Shown in pieces: positions 54,376-64,000 of a DNA stretch of 64,000 nucleotides (position 1 is its first letter; every line of letters begins with the position of its first letter). The stretch covers positions 3,824,001 to 3,888,000 of the forward strand of contig JAPTYO010000026.1 in NCBI GenBank assembly GCA_036873135.1, read 5' to 3'. The notes under the pieces are model-generated. The model searched no databases and was not told the DNA's origin. It saw nothing but the letters and a program-made list of their open reading frames with translations. The stretch is from Clarkia xantiana subsp. parviflora (taxonomy: Eukaryota > Streptophyta > Magnoliopsida > Myrtales > Onagraceae). Made by a program: the position numbers and the translations under genes.

Positions 54376-54584
54376 GAGTAAAGCGTCGGAAGGACGTATG
54401 AAGTCATCCTAAATGGTGCATCGGAACGTTCTGAGTAACGATTCTAAAGTCGCTTTAAATAGCACAAACGATTATCGGGACCAAAATAGATGGAAGAAAT
54501 TTCTTATATAAAGGCTCAAAGGCCTGAAGGTTCCGATACAAAAAGATAAAGGAGGAAAATTACAAGGACTAAAAAGATAAAGCA

Positions 54585-57269
54585 TTAAGCTTGGTCCTTG
54601 TTGGAAGTCGGGTCCTCAGCAGCGTTGGAGGGAGCAAGGTTCGAAGGGGCCTGGGCAGAAGACTCCGCAGTCCGCGAAGTCGGGTCCACGGCATCAGTCT
54701 CTTCACTCTCCGCGGGGAGGTTGAAGTACTTCTCCGGGAAAGGGGCGAGGGTCTCGGACTTCTTGAAGTCGATGGAATCCTCGTAGGCTGTGTAGAGCTC
54801 TTCGACGTCATTGAACAGGACGTTCTCCACCTCGGACTTGCAGAACCCTACAGCATCCACCTTGAAATCTTCAGAATTCTGATACTCCTCGCGGCCTTGC
54901 GGACGACTCTCCTCGCGACCCTGCAGGTGACCTTCCTCGTGGCCCTGGGCCTTGGCCTCAGCCAGCTTGGCCTCGAGCCCTGCCTTGGCCTCTGAGAGAG
55001 CTTCCGCGAGAACACCCTTCTCTTGGATGAGCTGCCTCTTCTCCGACTCGTTCCGCTCCCGACGCATGACAGCCTCGTGATCCTGAACCTGCTTGAGCAG
55101 GCCCGAAGCCATCTCGTCAAGAAGAGCTTTCTCCTTGGCCATCTTATTCCTGGCCGCCACAGCCTCGTCAAGGTCCACCTGGAGCTTGGCCAACGCGTCG
55201 GGGTCCGACTTAGCTTGAGCTTCCTCCAAAGCACCCTTGAGAGCCAGGATGAAGCCGAAGCAGCGCTGCTGGTCCGCGGTTTCCTAAGATGGAAGGGAAA
55301 AAGGATTAGAATCCGATGGTCGAAGGCAAAGAACAATGAAGAAAATAAAGCAAAGGTAAAGTTTTATCTCCATCCGACGGATGGCCATAGCACGGAGCTC
55401 CTCCTCGATGTCCTCCCGCACCAAGGATATTGGCCGCTTCAAGGCGGGAGGAATTGACCCTGCCAGCAGATGCAGGGCCAAGTCAGGCTGAAGGTCCCCC
55501 CGTTGAAGTGGGACCCCTTGGAGAGATTCGATCGGGTTCCAGGGAATCGTCTCCTGGTCGGGGGTGAAAATCTTGTAAAGATTTTCATCCACCGGGAGAG
55601 GAGGGATGACCCTGGAATCATCAGCTAGAGGAGCCACCTCGGCCGTAGGCTCGGGAGTAGGAGTGCGGAGCTCGGGAGGAGGACTCCGGGACACGTCCTC
55701 CACGACGGGCCTCAGGATGCTCCGGCCTGGCTTGCGGCAGAGCAGGCCACCTTCATTGGTCTCCTCGGAGGAAGAAGAAGCCTCCAAATCAGTCACCTTA
55801 CGGAACTGAGCTTCCGTCGGGGTTTCATCCGTCACCGGCGCCTGTGGAGTCGTGGCCCGGGCTGGAGTAGCAGCTCGCCTCGGAGTGACAGCCTCCGATG
55901 GACCTGCGGTGGCGGGACGAATAAAGTCAGGAAGAGTACCACGAGGACACCAGATGATTTGACGATCGAGGTGTTGGTTCTTTCTGAAGATGTTGTAGTA
56001 TCCTGCCTTGAAAACGCGGGGGGTTTCTCCTCGAAGGATGTATTTGATTTCTCGAACCCGCGATTCCCGATCAGCGGGGATAAACTCCTCGGGAACCAGC
56101 TTTTTATATCTTTTAATAGCACGACGGACATGCTTACCTTCCTCGACGGTAGTGACCCCGAAGGCTTGGTCAATTTCCTCCCTCCTGGCTCGCTTGGCCA
56201 CGACCTGCTCCTCGGTCGGAGGGGCAGCAGAAGGAGTGGCGGAAGAGGAAGCTCCCTTCTTCAGCGATTTCCGCTTCCACTTGGAGCCACCTGGGACGGC
56301 ATCAGTCTCGCCCTGCTTCAACATGAGATGAGTCAGCAGAGATGCCTTCTTGGCTGCAAAAATAAAAGACAAGGGGGTTAGAAGTATTACCCAGATGACT
56401 AAATCCTTGGAAACAGAATCGAGGAGCCGGACCCCGATATGAATCAAGTCCTTCTCCATGAGCTTGTTGGCGTCGAGGGGTATGAAGGAGTCCCCCCAAC
56501 GATAAAGCTGAACCAGCTGGAGTGTGTTGAGGTCATCCTCGCTGTAGACCTCGAGCTTGGGGGCAGGGTCCGCCACGACCTCCCATCGGGGCCATGGGAC
56601 AGAGCTGTTTTGGAGGAAGAAGGAATACTTCTTCCATCCGCTATTATCAGACCCCGAGTCGCGAATCAGCACCCGATCCTTGTGGAACTTCCAGGTCTCG
56701 CTATCCCAGCCGAAACGTGAAAGTTGCTCATTTGTCCACTTGGGGAGCCGGGGGGAGAAGGAGCAAACACCAAGCCTTATTGCACTTCATTCCATTGAAT
56801 GTGCGGAAGAGCAGTAGACTGTACGTCCACTGCTGGCGGAGGCATAGAAGCTGGAAGGCATTCCACACGCGGATGGCGTGTGGAGAGAAGGTACAAGGGT
56901 GCGTCTTGTAGAAGTTGCACATCTCCACCAGGTTCCCGCATAAGGGGAATCGAATCCCAGCACTTATCTGTCCGGCGGAGACGAAAACTTCTCCCTCTCG
57001 AGGACGCGTGACGACATGCTTCCTCCTGACAGTAGGTTGAGACTCGTAGGGGAAACGAGGCTCCCAATCCGAGGTAATGCAGCCCTCTCGGAGAGCAACC
57101 TCATACGAGGCCTCGGAAATCTCGTTAACAGCAAGTTCAAAGGTAAAAGGAGTCCTAGCCTCAGAACTAGCCTCGTCTAAAAACGGTTACAGACAGAAAA
57201 ATTCAAGAAAGGAGGAGAGGATAATATTAGCAAATCACGAGAACATAGAAGGGGAACCTTACCAGACAT
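54585..57269 (-). pseudogene. Spliced antisense gene of element D, full domain set
   Basis: Start ATG at 57269-57267; exon 1 is only 7 nt (57269-57263), followed by an 86-nt intron (57262-57177, GTAAGG...TTAG). Exon 2 encodes a Transposase_28-like domain (AGIRFPLCGNLVEMCNFY, then an aromatic-rich helix). A frameshift near 56780 precedes a block with SGWKKYSFFLQ. A second intron ends at 56354. The third exon is a basic, Pro/Ser/Thr-rich linker of about 300 residues. The last intron (about 55367-55284) has donor AT instead of GT. The final exon, 55283-54585, is a long coiled coil ending SNKDQA, shared with A. The gene converges with pol. Function unknown; frameshift and donor loss make this copy suspect. 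Confidence 0.78.
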
Positions 57270-57435
57270 TGTCGATGGATGCTCGGTGAAGAATGAAGAA
57301 GGATCGGGGAGATTGAAGGCCTTGGATCACTTGAAGAGCAGAAGAACCTTGGAGAAGAAAACTTTGAATTCAAGAATGGCAGAACTTCCAGAAACTGAGA
57401 GGGTGAAGAAGAAGTGAATAATGCCAGGGTTTTAG

Positions 57436-57445
57436 CTTTTATAAA
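57436..57445 (-). promoter_or_regulatory. TATA box of the D antisense gene
   Basis: TTTATAAAAG on the minus strand, about 170 bp upstream of the ATG at 57269. It shows that the gene has its own promoter, separate from the LTR. 57446-57870 is untranslated DNA with AAAGCCTCCGA repeats near 57730-57810. Confidence 0.6.
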
Positions 57446-57870
57446 CAAGAAGACAACTGGAAGGATTTAATCTTGACCGCAGAAGATGAAACGATTCGAT
57501 CCTGATCGTCGAGATTAAGAGGACGGTACGGAAGAGACGTGGTGACGTAATAAGTGCTTTTTCAGAAAGCAACAGTCACGCCGATTTAAGCGTCGTTTCA
57601 TATTCCCCAGCATTTAATGCTACAGTAACCGAGGAGTCTCCTCGGATTTGGCAACTGCCCACAAAGTCCAGTGGGCCCAAAACAGTCATGAGTGAGAAAC
57701 TCTGTCATACGACAATTGCGCGTAAGGCAAAAGCCTCCGATTGAGGTATCAAGAGGCCTGAAGACAAAAGCCTCCGATAGCAATATCGGGAGGTATGGAC
57801 ATAAAAGCCTCCGACGGTGAGGTCGGAAGGTCTGAACTGGAAGACACGACGAACTAAAAGTCCCCCATGT

Positions 57871-57882
57871 CTTGGGGGAAAA
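57871..57882 (+). other. Polypurine tract of element D
   Basis: CTTGGGGGAAAA directly before the LTR start TGATGGG. Confidence 0.85.
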
Positions 57883-58620
57883 TGATGGGTTCCGATGTAA
57901 TCGTTAGCCCCGTTAACAGCCAATGGACGGCGAGTAGGTCCAGTGGGCCTCGTGAAAAGCCTGGAAGGCTCAGAGGCCCAGTACGAAGGGTCCCGACTTC
58001 GGCGGTCCCGATACATGAGCTGAATGCTCCCGACAAGAAGCCTCTGAGTAGGCCCCGATATGCCTTTGTAAAGGCCCCGATGATAAAAGCCCCGCAGAGG
58101 CTGGACCTGTCTCGTGAGACAAAGGGTCCTGGGTGGTGACCTAGAATGAGATAACTCTGGAGTCCCTGACAGGAGTTGGGACTTGTGATCAGAGGATAAG
58201 GCCGAGAAACCCTCCTACTAGATAAGAGTAGTGGGAGACGGTTGAAATATAGATAACCTCCCCCGAGATACGCAAGGCGTGCCTGAGATACGCGGAGTAT
58301 GGGCGAGATACGCGGAGCGTGGGGCGAGATACACGGAATCCCGAACGAGATATACAGAATCATGGGTAAAACGGCCAACCACGGTCACAGGTAACTGAGT
58401 AACTTCCCCTCCTATATAAAGGAGGAAGTTACCTCAGAAAACACATCATCTAATACGCACTTAGATTACTGCTGCCACCCCATTGATCATATACTCATTT
58501 AAGCATCGGAGAGGGATTCTGGGTCACCAACCAGGTCATCCCCTTTTGCAGGATTACGCGGAGCCCAGGAGTCCAAGCTTTCCGTCAAGGACGTAACGGA
58601 GCTTTGTCCGTGATCCAACA
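57883..58620 (+). repeat. 3' LTR of element D
   Basis: 738 bp, TGATGGG...TCCAACA; TATA at 58413-58420. About nine substitutions from the 5' LTR. Confidence 0.95.
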
Positions 58621-58625
58621 CCAGC
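58621..58625. repeat. Target site duplication CCAGC, right copy (element D)
   Basis: Directly follows the LTR end CCAACA and equals 47195-47199. Confidence 0.95.
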
Positions 58626-59041
58626 CAGGTGAGCTCGTGTGGATTTATCTTCGAAAAGAGAGATTTCCAAACAAGCGTAAAAACAAGCTGATGCCAAGAT
58701 CAGATTGTCCTTTCCATGTGATTGAGAAGGTGAATGACAATGCATACAAGGTTGAGCTGCCTGATGGCTATAATGTGTCTACTACTTTCAATGTGAGGGA
58801 CTTGGCACCGTATTTAGAAGACAGCGATGATCTGGATTTGAGGTCAAATCCTTTCCAACCTGGGGAGGATGATGTGCTCCAAGATGACAGTTCTTTGTAC
58901 CCAAGCCTAGGTGTTGCTCCAACAAGTCGAAATGGTGGCCCAATAGCTCGATCCAAGGCCCAAGTCACAAACATGGCCAATGGAGGGCCCAAAATGCTGC
59001 TGCAGATGAAAGAAGGCCCAAGAGACACTCAAGTCAATTAG
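58621..59041 (+). pseudogene. Ty3/gypsy integrase remnant E, C-terminal part
   Basis: After removal of element D and one CCAGC, the frame broken at 47199 continues here without a stop to a TAG at 59039. It encodes the integrase C-terminal domain (LVWIYLRKERFP, CPFHVIEKVNDNAYKVELP, TFNVRDLAPYLED) and an acidic tail with GGPIARSKAQ. No chromodomain is recognisable. The start of this segment is the second copy of the target duplication. Confidence 0.85.
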
Positions 59042-59479
59042 AATTCAATGCTAATCCGCCCAACAACCAACCAACCTTGAGACTTCGGTTCTGAATTGAT
59101 TTGCTAATGTTTTCTAGTATTTGCTTTCCAATAAAGGCTGCTCTCCATGCATGAGTTACCCAATTTAAGGTTGAATTTCGTTTTTTGCTATAAAGGGCAC
59201 TATATAAGCTCTATTATTATGTTATTTCCAGCAGCTTTGATGAATGAGATTATTGCATTAGTGCACCCCCTTCTTATCTAAGCAATCTGATTGTTTAGTG
59301 GCAAAACCTATCTGATTCTTATCCCTCATTCTTGAGTGTGGCGAATCAAACCCGGACGTCTTTGCTTGTGGCGAGTTATCTTATCAAGCACTGGTGAACG
59401 GTTCTACCATCCACCCTTCTCATCTTATCCGTTTCTATCACTTTTATCCAATTCTCCTTGTGTCGACATCCAAGGCACG
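59042..59479 (+). other. 3' flank of integrase E, probable LTR remnant
   Basis: No gene. It contains a TATA-like TATATAA at 59201 and CAATAAAGG near 59130, features seen in LTRs of such elements, but I cannot set LTR ends. It runs into L-family LTR sequence near 59480. Confidence 0.45.
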
Positions 59480-59837
59480 TCATGGCGACCTGCTTGTCAC
59501 CTACTTATACTGACTCCAGACAGAAATCCTCCCAAAAAGGGTAGCTGTCATTTAAAGTCGGTACATTTCCCTATAAATAGGGGAACACTTTCATTATTTA
59601 TTTAAGTTACATTCATATACTTTTACAGTATTCTCTCAAATTTCATTACCGGATTAAGCTTCGGAGTGGAATCACGGGAAAAATCTCAACCCCATTTTCA
59701 GGTTCTCGCCTGCCAAACGCCCAAAAGGAGACTAATCACCCTTCGAGGTCTAGAGAGATACCTAGAAGAGTAAGTCGGAGGCGAAACCTCGAAGTCCAAT
59801 ACCAGAAGCTTCAGGCCACGTAATTTTGATCCCGACA
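59480..59837 (+). repeat. LTR fragment of the L family
   Basis: Aligns with the 3' half of the L1 LTR (31210-30859 on minus): CCTGCTTGTCACCT, CCCTATAAATAGGGG near 59570, AAGCTTCGGAGTGGAATCA, and the end TTTTGATCCCGACA. The 5' half of the LTR is missing. Confidence 0.7.
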
Positions 59838-60983
59838 CACCCGATCTTGGCTTTCCCAAGGCCCTTTTTAAAACATTTCGAGTATTTTATGCAAGCATAC
59901 ACAATTCTACTACACAAGTAAATTATCATACGCAGTAACATCCAAGAAACAATCCAATCATCATGCATACGCATCATGCGTCTAGTGTTCTGAGGAACTC
60001 ATGCTAGCGTATATAATTCTACTACTCAAGTAAATTATCACATGCGGCTATATCCTCCACATTCATGCATACACATCATGCGTGATCACTCCACTCCATA
60101 ACAAACATGCATATTTGGCGAATGATTTTCATTTTTGAACATTTGGGGCTGACTTGCAATTCATGCTAATAATCAATCATGCGAACTTCTAGACATGGAT
60201 TCTAGGCAATTACAACCATCACAACATGTCTATCCTAGTGCGCAACTCGTTAATTGAAATTCAGGGCTCTGCCCACAACATGCAATATCCAGCTAGCTTG
60301 ACATAGTCAAGACGCAATTCTAATCATGCAATAAGATCAATTAATATAGCAATTACAATTAAGCCCACTAAATTACTCAGTCCTAATATCATGCATATCC
60401 GAGATACATCCCCATAATCAAAACTAGGCATCAGGTTGGATTAAAATGTGAAAATTTCAAACCAATTAGCGCTGTGGGTAATTTTAAACTCCGAAAACAT
60501 TTAGATTTTAAAATTTGACCATCCTATTTTCAATAGACTCGGGTCACCAAAACGGTCTGGTTCACGTCAATTTGGTCGGACTTGTCAGATCTGGTTAAAC
60601 TGGTCCGACCGGTCTGGTTCGATAAAATGTGTCGGTTCGGTTCTTCACATAAACCGGGTCAGTTTGGTTCGACCCATTAGTTACCCGGTTCGACCCGACC
60701 CGGATGGGTCAGACCAATTGAGAAAACCCAGATTGGTTGACCCGTTCTGGCTGGACCTGTGGAACTCGATCCGGTTCGGTTCTGTCGACCCGGTTCGCCC
60801 GGTTTGGGTTCCCATGGTCTTTCGGGTCATTTGACCCGATCCGGATATGCAAATTGGACAGGCCCAATAACCAATAGGGTGCGGCCGTTACTTCGCGTCT
60901 AAGTAGGATTTTAAAATCCACTAAAAACTTAACTTAGCCTCCAAGTAAGAATAATCATAAATATAATTTCCAATATTTGCACA

Positions 60984-61035
<52 letters not shown>

Positions 61036-61294
61036 TTATTTATTTATTTTCAAGATTCTATATTTTGGGATATAAATCTATCAACAATATATTTTATAAT
61101 TCTTTAGGCAACTAATATCCATCAATAATATCTAACTTCCCTAATATTGTGCTAGAATATATCGATAGTAATTATCACAATTATCATGTGAATCTAACCC
61201 TAATTGTTGCCTAATTCATCCATGTAATTTCGGCAAGAAAATTTTAATCAAAATATTTTATAGGTTCGGCTGAAACCCTAGGTTACTTGGGGCC
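59838..61294 (-). mobile_element. Copia J leader fragment
   Basis: Matches the leaders of H, G and F on the minus strand (GATCTTGGCTTTCCC at 59843, CCAGCTAGCTTGACAT at 60288, the CGGTTCGGTT-rich block 60580-60790, TA run 60985-61030). No coding frame. The left end abuts an LTR fragment; the right end is interrupted by element K. Confidence 0.75.
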
Positions 61295-61991
61295 TGATGG
61301 GCTTCGCTGTGGCCGTTAGGACCTTTAACGGCGAACAAACGGTGAATAGGGCCACTGGGCCCTCAATGGAGGTCAAGATGACCCAGGCGAAGGGTCCCGA
61401 CAGAGGGAGTCCCGATAATGAAAGGTCCCTACAGAGTCGGTGCCGATAGGTGAGCTGGATGCTCCCGATGAGATGCCTTTAAGTAGGCCCCGATGACGAA
61501 TCCCTGAGAACAATTGGCCCTGTCACGATGACGAGGGGCCCCGAGCGGTGACACAACGAGATAACTCTGGAGTCCCCGATATTAGTCGGGACTTGCTATC
61601 AGAGGATGAGGCCGAGATATGCGGGGCGTGGCCGAGATACGCGGAGCGTGGCCGAGATACGCGGGCCGTGGCCGAGATAAGCGAGATCATGGCCTAGATA
61701 GGCGGGATCGTGCCCGAGATACGCGGAATACGGGCTAACCACCCCAATGGTTCACCAGGTAACTAAGGTACCTCTCTGCCTATAAAAGGGCAGAGGTTAC
61801 CTCAGAGCACATTACGTTTTGAGATACGCTACTTGAGATTACTGCTTGCCAGTCCATACGAGATACTCATTTAAGCATCGGAGAGGGATTCTGGGTCACC
61901 GCCCGGTCTATCCCCTCTTGCAGGATTACGTGGAGCGAAGGAGCTAGGATCGCCGTCAAAGATCGTGCCGGAGTTCCACCTTGATCCATCA
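61295..61991 (+). repeat. 5' LTR of element K
   Basis: 697 bp, TGATGGG...GATCCATCA. TATA (TATAAAAG) at 61781-61788 between CTCTGCC and GGGCAGAGGTTACC arms. Short tandem CGAGATACGCGGAGCGTGGC units at 61612-61680, as in D. Confidence 0.92.
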
Positions 61992-61992
61992 T

Positions 61993-62008
61993 TGCCGCCG
62001 TCTGTGGG
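61993..62008 (+). other. Primer binding site of element K, one mismatch
   Basis: TGCCGCCGTCTGTGGG in the place of TGGCGCCGTCTGTGGG. The third base, expected to pair with the tRNA CCA end, is changed. Confidence 0.75.
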
Positions 62009-62027
62009 AACGTAACAAAAAGCTGAT

Positions 62028-64000
62028 ATGCCTTCTACTCGTTCAATGGCGGCTGGCAAGCACAGAAGACAAGGACAATCTGGTGGTTCCCGTCATCCTG
62101 CTGGGACGACTCTGAATTCACCACCAGAGCATGCTGAGGACCAGAATCTCCCCGCGGAGGTCTCTCGGACAGGGGGGCATAATGAAGCTCCTGAAGACAC
62201 CGCTGCTCAACACCAGGGGAATAGGGAGCAGGAGGCTCCTCCAAATGCGGACCTGACGAGGGATGTGGCGGAGGCCATGCCGATGTTTTTGGCAGCCGTG
62301 GAGGCTCTCTTAGATCGGAGAGAGGCTGCGATGAGGCAAGAGGAGATTCCCCCACTAGAAGAGGAAGCGCCTCCACCAGCAGAGGTTCAGAATGTGCGGG
62401 AGGCTCCGCCCCGAAGTCAGGGCAGGAGTAGGGAGTCCACTCAACCGGAACGATTTGTGGTCGATGGGCCAGGACCAGTGCAGCATAGGACCATTCCCCT
62501 TAATGGTCCCATCACCCCCGATCAGGTGGTGAAGATCGTGAACATTTGCATGGGAGAGCAGAAGCCGCTGGTGTCGGAGCTGAGGGATCGATCCACCCAT
62601 CCCTTCGTTCCTCGACTCATAGACACCCTCGCCCCGCCGGGGCTGGGTTTCCCCACGATTAAGGAGTATGATGGCGAGGGAGATCCAGTTCGTCATGTCC
62701 AGAAGCACCTTATGGCGTGTCTGGGCAGAGCCCCGAATGAAGATATCGTGTGTACGCTGTTCCCGAACACACTTGGTGAGAGAGCCCTGACCTGGTTCTT
62801 CAGTCTGCCCCCAGGCTCCATCACTTGCTGGGCTGATATGCACGACCGCTTTATTCAGCAGTACCAGGGTCGCAGACGTCTGTTGAAGACTGTGAGGTCC
62901 CTGACCCAGGTGGTACAGAGGCCCAATGAGTCGCTGGCGCACTATTACCAGCGATACACGGCCAGCGTGGCGGAGATTGACGAGGATATTTCGGAGGGTG
63001 AAACCATCTGTACCTTCATTCGGAACCTAACAGCCCCCTACGGTTCCGACTTGATGCACAGCGTGGCTGAGAAGGCTGTGTGGAATATAGAGGCACTGCA
63101 GAAGAGGGTGAAGCGGCAAATCGATGTCCAGGAGTCGAAGATAGCCGCTGGAGAGCTTGAGCCTCCGAAGCCGAATAAGGGAAAGCAGTCGGTCAAACCC
63201 TTAGACGAGCGCAAGTCGAAGGATAAATCCGAGAACAGTCGGAGTCGAGGTCGTTCTGATCTGAGGGATGATAGGCGTTCTTCGAAGAAGGACATGCGGG
63301 AGGATCATGACATTCCTCTCAACAGCTCTATGGCAGAGGTGTTAACGGTCATGGAACGACAGGGTATCTCCAAGTACCCTCCGAAGAAGGAAGGAGAATT
63401 TTTGGGATCCCGCACCGATCGCTACTGTCGATTTCATCGCGCAAATGGTCACGACACCAATCATTGTCGGGAGCTGAAGATGGAGATCAAAAAGCTGATC
63501 CAGAAGGGGAAGCTTAAGGAGTTTGTCGGGGAGAAGAGGTGTCGATCCCGTTCTCGATCCCGATCACGGTCCCGTTCCCGATCCCGCGATCGGTCCCCAA
63601 AGAAGAAGAGGTCTGACCCGGAGTCTTCTGGTGCACGTAAGGAGAAGCGGGGCACTATCAATGCGATTCACGGAGGATTTGCCGCGGGAGGCGATACCTC
63701 GTCCTCCCGGGAGGTTTATGCCTCTAGAATTCCCGCTGATGTGGTGCTGGGTAAGAGGTCCCGATCCTGGACCCTGAAGGAAGAGATGGTGATCTCCTTT
63801 TCGTCGGAGGATCTCGTAGGCGTGGAGACTCCACACGATGACGCTCTGGTCGTGACCTTGGATGTGGATGGATACGAGATGAAGCGGATTCTGATCGATG
63901 GAGGGAGCTCCTCCGATATTCTGTTCATGGATGCGCTGGAGGCCATGGGGAAAACGAAGAAGGACCTGAAGGAGGCGAACTTCCCAATGGTCGGATTCTC
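62028..64000 (+). CDS. gag-pol: Gag-protease (start of gag-pol) of element K, open to the window edge
   Basis: 657 codons without a stop. Two in-frame ATGs (62028 and 62046) lie 20-40 bp after the primer site; the second matches the start in D. Residues 1-150 are Pro/Glu-rich. Gag core about 160-340 (TIPLNGPITPDQVVK, LGERALTWFFSLPPGS). Zinc knuckle Cys467, His470, His475, Cys480. Then Arg-Ser repeats (about 506-520) and PKKKR. The IHGG motif near 545 is followed by protease with Asp-Gly-Gly at 624-626. All in one frame, so gag and protease are made as a fusion. The frame presumably continues into RT. It is the best-preserved gag in the window. Confidence 0.93.
   Translation, partial: MPSTRSMAAGKHRRQGQSGGSRHPAGTTLNSPPEHAEDQNLPAEVSRTGGHNEAPEDTAAQHQGNREQEAPPNADLTRDVAEAMPMFLAAVEALLDRREAAMRQEEIPPLEEEAPPPAEVQNVREAPPRSQGRSRESTQPERFVVDGPGPVQHRTIPLNGPITPDQVVKIVNICMGEQKPLVSELRDRSTHPFVPRLIDTLAPPGLGFPTIKEYDGEGDPVRHVQKHLMACLGRAPNEDIVCTLFPNTLGERALTWFFSLPPGSITCWADMHDRFIQQYQGRRRLLKTVRSLTQVVQRPNESLAHYYQRYTASVAEIDEDISEGETICTFIRNLTAPYGSDLMHSVAEKAVWNIEALQKRVKRQIDVQESKIAAGELEPPKPNKGKQSVKPLDERKSKDKSENSRSRGRSDLRDDRRSSKKDMREDHDIPLNSSMAEVLTVMERQGISKYPPKKEGEFLGSRTDRYCRFHRANGHDTNHCRELKMEIKKLIQKGKLKEFVGEKRCRSRSRSRSRSRSRSRDRSPKKKRSDPESSGARKEKRGTINAIHGGFAAGGDTSSSREVYASRIPADVVLGKRSRSWTLKEEMVISFSSEDLVGVETPHDDALVVTLDVDGYEMKRILIDGGSSSDILFMDALEAMGKTKKDLKEANFPMVGF

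Larger units (their letters stand above)
47200..58620 (+). mobile_element. Complete Tat element D, coding regions decayed
   Basis: 11,421 bp: 5' LTR 47200-47937, primer site 47939, gag, protease, pol to 53599, tandem repeats, antisense gene 57269-54585 (minus), polypurine tract, 3' LTR 57883-58620. CCAGC duplicates flank it. The LTRs are equal in length (738 bp) with about nine differences by eye. Despite this, gag-pol holds at least four stops and four frameshifts. It lies inside the integrase frame of E. Confidence 0.96.
61295..64000 (+). mobile_element. Tat element K, 5' half
   Basis: 5' LTR 61295-61991, primer site, then an open gag-protease frame running off the window. It belongs to the same subfamily as D and A, judged from gag, the Arg-Ser tract and LTR motifs. 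Whether pol is intact lies outside the window. Confidence 0.92.

Noticed and set aside
56354..56390. 37-nt GT-AG intron in the D antisense gene
   Set aside because: The acceptor TTTTTGCAG at 56354 is convincing, but 37 nt is shorter than plants normally splice. A donor further upstream (near 56432) is likely, and I could not decide which.
59336..59605. 89-codon plus-strand frame after integrase E
   Set aside because: It spans the junction of E flank and an L-family LTR fragment, and includes the LTR TATA box.

Overview
This window is plant nuclear DNA made almost entirely of nested LTR retrotransposons. The evidence is Ty3/gypsy polyproteins with the extra RNase H domain typical of the plant Tat lineage, Ty1/copia elements whose primer sites match plant initiator tRNA-Met (TGGTATCAGAGC), spliceosomal GT-AG introns of 64-86 nt, a small hAT-like MITE, and AT-rich spacers with (TA)n runs. 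I found no convincing host gene, tRNA or rRNA. Such density suggests a repeat-rich or pericentromeric region of a large angiosperm genome. The species cannot be named from this.

Layout. 1-5167: 5'-cut Tat element A (protease to integrase, 3' tandem repeats, fragment of an antisense gene). 5168-9219: truncated copia H (minus). 9220-12430 and 22567-25455: old Tat element M (minus), split by element B. 12431-22566: complete young Tat element B (minus), with 5-bp target duplication ATTTC, a 1308-codon pol frame, an intact spliced gene on the opposite strand, and a hAT MITE inside an intron of that gene. 25460-30743: truncated copia G (minus). 30859-32215 and 32216-35071: two truncated Tat copies (L1 minus, L2 plus) in inverted arrangement. 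35072-41904: copia F (plus), inserted into the LTR of L2. 41905-46571: Tat element C (plus), which keeps gag but has lost pol. 46572-47199 and 58621-59479: gypsy integrase remnant E, split by element D. 47200-58620: complete Tat element D (plus), target duplication CCAGC, decayed pol. 59480-59837: LTR piece of the L family. 59838-61294: copia leader J (minus). 61295-64000: 5' half of Tat element K (plus), with an open gag-protease frame running off the window.

How the parts work together. Tat elements here carry two convergent transcription units. The LTR drives gag-pol. A second gene with its own TATA box lies near the 3' LTR on the opposite strand and is spliced. Tandem repeats separate the two converging 3' ends. 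B has lost gag but keeps an intact pol with near-identical LTRs, whereas relative C keeps gag and has lost pol. This raises the possibility of complementation in trans. Gag of the A/D/K group carries an arginine-serine tract next to the zinc knuckle, which the B/C/M group lacks.

All homology and lineage calls are from reading motifs. Divergences were counted by eye and dates are order-of-magnitude only.
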